A DNA stretch of 64,000 nucleotides, taken from positions 80,468 to 144,467 of the forward strand of contig JAFWUI010000012.1 of NCBI GenBank assembly GCA_017524145.1, read 5' to 3'. A model generated the notes under the pieces. The model made no database searches, was not told the origin of the DNA, and saw nothing but the letters and a program-made list of their open reading frames with translations. This document shows positions 57,224-64,000 of the stretch, piece after piece. Made by a program: the position numbers and the translations under genes. Each line of letters starts with the position of its first letter. Positions within the stretch are counted from its first letter, which is position 1. Source of the stretch: Oxalobacter sp. (lineage in GTDB: Bacteria; Pseudomonadota; Gammaproteobacteria; Burkholderiales; Burkholderiaceae_D).

Positions 57224-59580
57224 TGATGTCTGTTTCCTTGGTTCAGGCGGGCGAAAGCCTCTGCAAAAGCCGTATTGCTTGGGCGGGACCCCCACGTTTT
57301 TTTCCTGTTGGGCTGACGGAATCCAGGCTGTTGTCCAGATAGATGGGCTGATGGCGGCTTGGCTTCCTTTCCAAGGTTCATGGAGAGGGCGATGCGCCTG
57401 CGTCTGATGTCAACATCCAGTACGCTGACCTTGACCAGCTGCCCTGTTTTCACAACCTGATGGGGATCTGAGACGAAACGGTCTGACAAGGCAGAGATAT
57501 GGACAAGCCCATCCTGATGGACGCCGATATCGACAAATGCCCCAAAAGCGGTGACGTTGGTGACGACCCCTTCAAGGACCATCCCGGGTTCCAGGTCCTC
57601 CAGGGTCTCAATACCGTCTTCGAAGTGGGCATAGGTGAATTCCGGTCTTGGGTCCCTGCCGGGTTTTTCCAGTTCTTCCAGGATGTCTTTTATTGTGGGC
57701 ATGCCGAACCGGCCGTTGGCATAACGTTCTGGATGGATCCTTTTCAGCAATCCGGCATTACCCATGATTTTATGGATGTCCATCTTCAGGTCGTCAAGGA
57801 TGGTATTGACCAGCGGATAGGATTCCGGATGTACAGCGGTTGCGTCCAGAGGGTTCGTGCCTTGGGGAATCCGCAGGAAACCGGCAGCCTGTTCAAATGT
57901 CTTTGCGCCGAAACGGGGTACATCCATCAGGTTTTTCCGGTCTGTGAAAGGGCCATTTTCATTGCGGTAACGCACGATGCTGTCGGCAATCGTTTTTGTC
58001 AGTCCTGAAATCCGGGTGAGCAGGGGAACCGAAGCGGTGTTCACATCAACACCGACAGCATTCACGCAATCCTCGATGGTGGCATCCAATGAGCGGCTGA
58101 GGCGGACCTGTGCCACGTCATGCTGGTATTGTCCAACACCGATGGATTTAGGATCGATTTTCACCAGTTCTGCCAAAGGATCCTGAAGACGGCGCGCAAT
58201 GGAAACAGCCCCTCTCAGGGAAACATCCATGTCAGGCAGTTCCTGGGCGGCATATGCAGAGGCGGAATAGACGGATGCACCCGCCTCAGAAACGACGACA
58301 CTGATGATGTTCCGCCCTTTATGGCGGGAGACCAGTTCTTTCGCCAGTTTATCCGTCTCGCGGGAGGCGGTTCCATTGCCGACGGCAATCAGCTCAACAT
58401 TGTACCGTTCAACCAATTCTGACAGGGTCTGCAATGCACCTTTCCAATCATTCTTGGGTTGATGGGGATAGACCGTTCCTGTCGCGAGGACTTTGCCTGT
58501 CCCATCGACCACAGCTGTTTTCACACCTGTCCGGATGCCGGGATCCAGTCCCATGGTGACCTTATGGCCAGCGGGAGCAGCCAGCAGCAGGGAACGCAGG
58601 TTCTTTGCAAAAACGGCAATGGCTTCGTCTTCTGCCTTTTCCCGCAGCTTTGCCATCAGTTCCGTCTCAAGGTGTGGAAAAATACGTACACGCCATGCCC
58701 ACCGGACTGTATCCATCAACCACTTGTCAGCAGGACGGCCAAGGTCCTTGATGCCAGCCTTTTCCGCAATGAGTTTCTCACAGGGGTTGTGCGGATCACT
58801 CCAACGGGGAGCCTCGGTTTCTGAGTCAAGACGGATACGGACACTAAGCACTTCTTCCCGCCTCCCTCTCAGGACAGCGAGCATACGGTGGGAAGCTATG
58901 CTGCTGACGGGTTCAGCATAATCATAGTAATCCACGAAGCGCAGGTCTTTTTGAGGGGTTTCTCCAAGGTCAATGGCTTTGGATTCAAGGACACCATGGC
59001 TGTCCAGGTACCGGCGTAATGCTGTCAGCAGGAAAGCATCTTCTGAGAACCTTTCCATCAGGACCTGACGGGCACCTTCCAAAGCTGCTTTTTCATCCGT
59101 GACGCCAGGATTGTCTCCATCCGCCGTTGAAAAAGGTGGCTTCAGGTATCCTGCTGCTTCAGTTTCTGGAACCAGGGTTGGGTCTGCCAGAAGCCTGTCA
59201 GCCAGTCCGGTCAGCCCTGCTTCAATGGCCAGTTTTGCTTTTGTACGCCGTTTTGGACGGTAAGGCAGGTACAGGTCTTCCAGTTGGGATTTTTCCTGTG
59301 CCGCCTTGATGGCGGCCAGCAGGGCAGGTGTCATCTTCTGCTGGGCTGTGATTGCTTCGATAACCGTTTGACGGCGATGTTCCAATTCGCGCAGGTACAC
59401 AAGCCGTTCCTGCAAGAGGCGTAGCTGGCCATCATCCAAGCTACCTGTTGCTTCTTTCCGGTAGCGTGCGATGAATGGCACGGTCGCGCCTCCGTCCAAT
59501 AGGGCAACCGCAGCGGAAACCTGCTGGAGAGTGGTGTTCAGTTCAGCTGCAAGCCGCTTTTCAATCGTCTCAACCGTCAT
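57220..59580 (-). CDS. tex: Tex-family RNA-binding transcription accessory protein
   Basis: This 786-residue protein has the Tex N-terminal helical domain, a YqgF-like RNase H fold (TMGLDPGIRTGVKTAVVDGT, ~350-370), HhH motifs (VGVDVNTASVPLLTRISGL) and a C-terminal S1 domain (~645-715, GMVLEGVVTNVTAFGAFVDI). Tex proteins affect transcription and RNA degradation and virulence in several bacteria. It sits between the nitroreductase and ubiX genes, overlapping the latter. Confidence 0.93.
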   Translation of the reverse strand: MTVETIEKRLAAELNTTLQQVSAAVALLDGGATVPFIARYRKEATGSLDDGQLRLLQERLVYLRELEHRRQTVIEAITAQQKMTPALLAAIKAAQEKSQLEDLYLPYRPKRRTKAKLAIEAGLTGLADRLLADPTLVPETEAAGYLKPPFSTADGDNPGVTDEKAALEGARQVLMERFSEDAFLLTALRRYLDSHGVLESKAIDLGETPQKDLRFVDYYDYAEPVSSIASHRMLAVLRGRREEVLSVRIRLDSETEAPRWSDPHNPCEKLIAEKAGIKDLGRPADKWLMDTVRWAWRVRIFPHLETELMAKLREKAEDEAIAVFAKNLRSLLLAAPAGHKVTMGLDPGIRTGVKTAVVDGTGKVLATGTVYPHQPKNDWKGALQTLSELVERYNVELIAVGNGTASRETDKLAKELVSRHKGRNIISVVVSEAGASVYSASAYAAQELPDMDVSLRGAVSIARRLQDPLAELVKIDPKSIGVGQYQHDVAQVRLSRSLDATIEDCVNAVGVDVNTASVPLLTRISGLTKTIADSIVRYRNENGPFTDRKNLMDVPRFGAKTFEQAAGFLRIPQGTNPLDATAVHPESYPLVNTILDDLKMDIHKIMGNAGLLKRIHPERYANGRFGMPTIKDILEELEKPGRDPRPEFTYAHFEDGIETLEDLEPGMVLEGVVTNVTAFGAFVDIGVHQDGLVHISALSDRFVSDPHQVVKTGQLVKVSVLDVDIRRRRIALSMNLGKEAKPPSAHLSGQQPGFRQPNRKKTWGSRPSNTAFAEAFARLNQGNRHQ

Positions 59581-59592
59581 ATCCTGTAGCTG

Positions 59593-60237
59593 TCAGTCCA
59601 GTTCACTGAAGATGGCATCAGCAGGTAAACGCGATTTTTTACGGGTTGCATTGCCGTCATCCAGTGAACCATATCCCAACGTTACAATCGCAACACTCCG
59701 CAATCCCTTTTCACGCAGTCCAAGGATTTCGTCCAGCTTGCTTGGGTTGTAGCCTTCAATCGCTGTTGATTGGATACCCAGGCTGGCAGCACCGTATAAC
59801 AGGGCTGCCATCGCGATGTACACTTGGTGTGTTGCCCAGGAACGCAGCTGTCCACGGTCACGTTTCATCGAGACATACCGTTTGCGTTTTGAATCGCCTT
59901 CATTTTTGATGGTTTCATTCGGAAAACGTCCGTCAGCATCTTCTTGGGCTGTCACGGCATCCAGATGTGCTTCGTCCAGGCCATCCTTGACGCACAGCAC
60001 CACAAAATGCGAGCAGCCGTCTGTCCTTGGCCAGTTGAAGTCAACAACAGCAGGACGGATAAGCTGCTTGGCTTTATCGCTGGAACCGATGATGAAATGC
60101 CATGGTTGGCTGTTCACTGCGGAAGGTGTCAGGCGCAGGATTTCTTTCAGCTTTTCGATGTCACTGTCGGGAATCTTTCTGCTGGGGTCATAGTGCTTTG
60201 TGGTGAAGCGCTGGGAAGAAAGTTCAAACAAGTCCAT
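59593..60237 (-). CDS. NfsB-like nitroreductase family protein
   Basis: This 214-residue FMN-dependent oxidoreductase has N-terminal SSQRFTTKHYDPSRKIPDSD, then TPSAVNSQPWHFIIGSSDKA (FMN/substrate region) and the C-terminal LGLREKGLRSVAIVTLGYG. It reduces quinones or nitro compounds with NAD(P)H; the true substrate is unknown. First gene of the leftward unit, 12 bases before tex. Confidence 0.88.
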   Translation of the reverse strand: MDLFELSSQRFTTKHYDPSRKIPDSDIEKLKEILRLTPSAVNSQPWHFIIGSSDKAKQLIRPAVVDFNWPRTDGCSHFVVLCVKDGLDEAHLDAVTAQEDADGRFPNETIKNEGDSKRKRYVSMKRDRGQLRSWATHQVYIAMAALLYGAASLGIQSTAIEGYNPSKLDEILGLREKGLRSVAIVTLGYGSLDDGNATRKKSRLPADAIFSELD

Positions 60238-60420
60238 AGGGCCTCCTGCTGGGACAGTAACAAAAACATTTATCTTATCAGATTGCTTATGCCCTGATTG
60301 AAGCAGTTCAGGTTTTAGTGCCGTTTCAAGGGAAAAACCATTACTTTTTTTGAAGGATTGAGCGATAATGGATTACTTTGGCTTTCTGAAAACACAGTCT
60401 GTATGGCAAATCTGGGCAAA

Positions 60421-63400
60421 ATGCGGTTTACGTTGGAAGACATCAAACGCCAGTTTGATACGAAGTCTTACACGCTTGGACTTGCTTATGCCCAGAAAAA
60501 GCGGGTTGCCCAGATCCAGCGCATGGGCAATCTCATCCGTTCCAAGGTGAATGAGACAGCCAATACAGCCTACCAACAGAACATCTTCATCAAATCCACC
60601 ACTTCCGGTATCCAGTTCCAGGGGACCTGTTCCTGCCCAGAAGTGCTGAACTGCCATCATGTCGCTTCTGTGCTGCTGTCGATCGTCAGGCAGAACGAGC
60701 TTCAGAGCAGGGAAGCCTCCATGCATTCACCTTTAGCCGGTTGGGTGCATAAGCTGTATCTGGCAGTACGCCCTGATTCACCTGAGGCCTTGGCGGCGGA
60801 AGCGGCGGAGCATGATTCTCCTGAAAAACTGCTGTTTATCCTGTCCCCTGATCCGGGAGACAGGCGGATTTTCATGAGTCTGTGCCGTGTACGGATAAAA
60901 CGGAATGGTCAGTTTACCGCTATCACGGCAGTTTCCGACCTGAATGCTTTGTTGATGGAAAAACCGGCTTGCCTGCATGATGGGAATACCGATGCAGTCA
61001 GGCTGTTTGCCGCACTGTGTTGCGGAATGCCTCCTTCAAGTACGGTTACGGCTTTGCCACAGGGGCATCTTGGGGGGCGTCTGATTGAAACCCTGATGGT
61101 GCGCAGGGATCTGTACTGGGCCAATGCCCGTGAAGATATCGGAAAGGGACTGTTTTTCCCCTTGGAGATGTCGCCTGAACGTGAAGCGGATCTGTTCTGG
61201 GATGAGGCAGGGACAAAACTGCGGTTGCGTTGGCGGTTTGCGCAGGCTACTGGGAAACGCCGTTCTTCGGGGGCTGTCGATTATATCTTGCCAACAGAGC
61301 CTGCTTGGTATATCGACAACCTATCGTCCGGTAAGCTGACATTGCCAGGACGTATGGCAGGCATGACTGTCATGGGCATCCATGAGATTGTCACACATAT
61401 GCCGGTTATCCCTGTCGGGAACCGCCGGATTGTTTCCCGTCTGCTGGCTGAGAAAGGGCTTGAAGATGTGATTCCATTGCCTGAACCGCTTCAGGAGACG
61501 GTCTATGATGATGTTTTCCCAGAACCGGTGCTGCATCTTGGATGCCGGCCGCATTTCTACAGTGAATCAGAGGCACCGGTCTGGTTTGATTATGCCCAGC
61601 TGTCTTTCGATTATGAAGGGAAGACCGTCTATTACGGTTCCAGCCTGCCGGTGATCCGTGAAACGGGAGACGGTGGGATTGAACGGATTGTCCGCGATGG
61701 ACTGACCGAGGAAGCCTGTGCGGATGCTTTGTTCCAGGCAGGGTTCCGGATGCCATTGGCATCAGAATATCCCCTGAGGACTTTGCCAGGTGCATTGACT
61801 TTGGAGAAACCTTCAGATTGGCTCCGTTTTACACAGGAAACGTTGCCATCCCTGCGTTCTGAAGGCTGGCGGGTAACCAAATCACCGGATTTCCGTTACA
61901 ACCTGCAGCCGGTCAAACGGTGGTATGCCGATGTCATGATGCATGGTGAGGATGACCGGGACCATTTCTCGCTGGAATTGGGGATTGTGGTCGGCCGCAG
62001 GCATTATCCGCTTTTCCCGTTGCTGGTGCCGTTGCTCCAGCAGTTTCCTGAAAGTTTTGAATACGGGGAGCTTGATGGTCATGGTGAAGATGAAGCGGTC
62101 TTGGCGACATTGCCGGATAAAAGCCGCGTGTCATTGCCGTGGCAGATTATTGCGCCCATCCTGAAAATCCTGGGGGAACTGTATTACCTGGATGCCCAGC
62201 AGACAGCGTTGGTCATGCATCGGTTGGATGCAGCCCGTCTGGCTGAATTGGAGCAGGCTGTCAAACTGCAGTGGATCAATGCAGAACCACTGCTTGATAT
62301 GGGACGCAAACTGTTGGCATTCAATGGTGTGGCAGCAGTGAAACCACCAGCTTCGCTCAAGGCAACCCTGCGGGATTACCAGGTTGAGGGGCTTTCATGG
62401 ATGCAGTATCTGCGGGAATATTCACTGGCAGGTATCTTGGCTGACGATATGGGGCTTGGCAAAACCCTGCAGACCCTTGCCCATATCCTGTTGGAGAAAG
62501 AGTCCGGACGCCTGACCGCGCCAGCCCTGATTGTCGCGCCAACCAGCCTGATGGGGAATTGGCAGGATGAGGCAAAGCGTTTCACGCCGTCCCTGAATGT
62601 CCTGTTGGTGCATGGGAAAGACCGTGCCCAACGGTTCAAAGCCATAGATGATGCTGATATTGTACTGACGACCTATGCGTTGCTGCCCCGTGATGAGGAA
62701 GAGCTGATGCGGCACGATTTCCACTTGATCATCTTGGATGAATCCCAGTACATCAAGAACAACCGTTCGAAAGCGGCACAGGTTGCTTCCCGTTTACGTG
62801 CGACCCATCGGCTTTGCCTGACAGGCACACCGCTTGAAAATCATCTGGGCGAATTATGGTCACAGTTCCATTTCCTGCTGCCAGGCATGCTAGGGAGCGA
62901 AAAGGCATTCAACAGCAGTTTCCGCCATGCGATTGAGCGTTCTGGAGATAAAACCAAACAACAGTTGCTGAACCGCCGGATCCATCCTTTCCTGCTGCGA
63001 CGGACAAAAGACCGGGTGGCAAAAGAGCTGCCGATGAAGACAGAAATGGTCCGGTATGTTGATTTTGGTGTGACTCAGCGTCAGATTTATGAATCGATGC
63101 GTGAGTTGATGGACCGTAAAGTACGGGAGGAAGTCGCCAAGCTGGGTATTGCCCATTGCCAGATGATTATCTTGGAAGCGCTTCTGAAACTGCGCCAGGT
63201 CTGTTGTGATCCCCGTCTGCTTAAGGGCAGTTACAGGAAAACCAATGCTTCTGCAAAGCTCACGGAATTGATGTCAATGCTCAATGAACTGTTGCAGGAA
63301 GAGCGGCGCATCCTGGTGTTCTCCCAATTCACCAGCATGCTGACATTGATTGAACATGAACTGGTGCTCAGGAACATCCCCTATGAACTGTTGACCGGTG

Positions 63401-63789
63401 AAACCGTTGACCGGGTTGGTGCCGTCCGGCGTTTCCAGGAAGGTGAGGTCAAGGTTTTCCTTATCAGTCTGAAAGCGGGAGGGGTTGGCTTGAATCTTAC
63501 AGCGGCTGATACGGTCATCCATTATGACCCGTGGTGGAATCCTGCTGTTGAAAACCAGGCGACAGACCGGGCATGGCGTATCGGTCAGGATAAGCCTGTT
63601 TTTGTTTACCGTCTGATTGCCAGAGGGACTTTGGAAGAGCAGATACAACGGTTACAGCAGCGTAAACACCACTTGGCGGACGCAATGCTGTCCTCAAGCC
63701 TTGGACAGTCAGAGCAGTTCCAGATTACCGCTGAAGATTTACAGGCGATTTTCAAACCGATGGAATTACCGTTTGTTCCTGAGGAATAG
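60421..63789 (+). CDS. SWIM zinc-finger SNF2-family helicase
   Basis: About 1122 residues. An N-terminal SWIM-type finger is seen as CSCPEVLNCHH (~75-85). A long middle domain typical of bacterial SNF2 (RapA-like) proteins follows, then the two RecA lobes: motif I DDMGLGKTLQ (~675), motif II LDESQYIK (~773), TGTPLENHLGELWSQ, and motif VI ATDRAWRIGQ (~1050). It probably remodels protein-nucleic-acid complexes; no partner is evident. The start is uncertain: 60421 gives MRFTLEDIKRQF as in relatives, while 60403 (ATG) and 60358 (TTG) are alternatives without a good ribosome site. Confidence 0.88.
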   Translation: MRFTLEDIKRQFDTKSYTLGLAYAQKKRVAQIQRMGNLIRSKVNETANTAYQQNIFIKSTTSGIQFQGTCSCPEVLNCHHVASVLLSIVRQNELQSREASMHSPLAGWVHKLYLAVRPDSPEALAAEAAEHDSPEKLLFILSPDPGDRRIFMSLCRVRIKRNGQFTAITAVSDLNALLMEKPACLHDGNTDAVRLFAALCCGMPPSSTVTALPQGHLGGRLIETLMVRRDLYWANAREDIGKGLFFPLEMSPEREADLFWDEAGTKLRLRWRFAQATGKRRSSGAVDYILPTEPAWYIDNLSSGKLTLPGRMAGMTVMGIHEIVTHMPVIPVGNRRIVSRLLAEKGLEDVIPLPEPLQETVYDDVFPEPVLHLGCRPHFYSESEAPVWFDYAQLSFDYEGKTVYYGSSLPVIRETGDGGIERIVRDGLTEEACADALFQAGFRMPLASEYPLRTLPGALTLEKPSDWLRFTQETLPSLRSEGWRVTKSPDFRYNLQPVKRWYADVMMHGEDDRDHFSLELGIVVGRRHYPLFPLLVPLLQQFPESFEYGELDGHGEDEAVLATLPDKSRVSLPWQIIAPILKILGELYYLDAQQTALVMHRLDAARLAELEQAVKLQWINAEPLLDMGRKLLAFNGVAAVKPPASLKATLRDYQVEGLSWMQYLREYSLAGILADDMGLGKTLQTLAHILLEKESGRLTAPALIVAPTSLMGNWQDEAKRFTPSLNVLLVHGKDRAQRFKAIDDADIVLTTYALLPRDEEELMRHDFHLIILDESQYIKNNRSKAAQVASRLRATHRLCLTGTPLENHLGELWSQFHFLLPGMLGSEKAFNSSFRHAIERSGDKTKQQLLNRRIHPFLLRRTKDRVAKELPMKTEMVRYVDFGVTQRQIYESMRELMDRKVREEVAKLGIAHCQMIILEALLKLRQVCCDPRLLKGSYRKTNASAKLTELMSMLNELLQEERRILVFSQFTSMLTLIEHELVLRNIPYELLTGETVDRVGAVRRFQEGEVKVFLISLKAGGVGLNLTAADTVIHYDPWWNPAVENQATDRAWRIGQDKPVFVYRLIARGTLEEQIQRLQQRKHHLADAMLSSSLGQSEQFQITAEDLQAIFKPMELPFVPEE

Positions 63790-63926
63790 CGGTAAACGCA
63801 TATAGACAGTAAATGCTGAAAAAAAGAGTTCCAAAACAGAGAGAAATGATAGAAAATAAAAATTTGGGGCTTTCACGCCAGACAACCCCTGGCAGCGAAT
63901 CCATTTTCCAAAGTGAGTATTGAATT

Positions 63927-64000
63927 ATGGCAGCAGACACTATTAAAACCTTCATACCGCCTCAGCGTATCCTGATGGGGCCGGGTCCTTCCAACATCCA
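63927..64000 (+). CDS. Class V aminotransferase (alanine-glyoxylate type), 3' end cut
   Basis: Only 24 residues are visible: TIKTFIPPQRILMGPGPSNI, the family N-terminal P-loop-like RxLMGPGPS motif of alanine-glyoxylate / serine-glyoxylate / phosphoserine-type aminotransferases. GTGAG lies upstream of ATG 63927. Glyoxylate metabolism would suit an oxalate-using organism, but the visible part does not fix substrate. Confidence 0.75.
   Translation, partial: MAADTIKTFIPPQRILMGPGPSNI

Overview
The window most likely comes from a betaproteobacterium of the order Burkholderiales. The best guess is an Oxalobacter-like anaerobe (Oxalobacteraceae), inferred from gene order and content without a database search. 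The core half shows the Burkholderiales order mlaFEDACB - murA - hisGDCBHAFIE - hinT - nif3-like - sspA - sspB. The tatABC and petABC (cytochrome bc1) genes usual in this stretch are absent. Fe-S/flavodoxin, UbiX and CoA-transferase genes fit an anaerobic life style.

Left accessory part (1-25.9 kb). A HerA/FtsK-type ATPase (5' end outside the window) and two unrecognised small genes read rightward. They meet a roughly 22-kb leftward gene train (25403 to 3626). The train begins with a GrpE-like protein and a short, lidless Hsp70 of HscC size. Four membrane-anchored, zinc-ribbon or Sel1-bearing paralogues follow, each with J-like folds but no HPD motif. It also carries several Sel1-repeat proteins: one very large (about 1370 codons, interrupted by an in-frame TGA), one fused to an acyl carrier protein domain, and two secreted. 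A divergent XRE regulator sits at its head, and a 17-bp inverted repeat overlaps the predicted operon -10 box. The layout recalls the E. coli ybeQ/ybeT-djlB-djlC-hscC locus but is much larger. It is the best candidate here for an under-described system: an Hsp70/J-like/Sel1 machine that may span the envelope.

Core part (26-49.4 kb). LPS heptosyltransferase waaC; the dolP-diaA/gmhA-yraN block divergent from rsmI; a Fur-box-preceded flavodoxin/ferredoxin; kup with a C-terminal frameshift; ettA; the Mla phospholipid-transport operon; murA overlapping hisG; a complete compact his operon ended by a strong terminator; a Nif3-like protein; sspA-sspB; tRNA-Thr(TGT).

Right part (49.4-64 kb). An acetyl-CoA hydrolase/succinate CoA-transferase family gene; a trimeric porin; two NSS-family sodium symporters in opposite orientation, flanking two small A+T-rich accessory genes; the leftward operon nitroreductase, tex, ubiX, NSS; a SWIM/SNF2 helicase; and the start of a class V aminotransferase.

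Several genes are broken: the addiction-module antidote (TGA), giant Sel1 gene (TGA), zinc-ribbon gene (frameshift) and kup (frameshift), with possibly a fifth small ORF. Real decay and base-call errors cannot be separated from the sequence alone.
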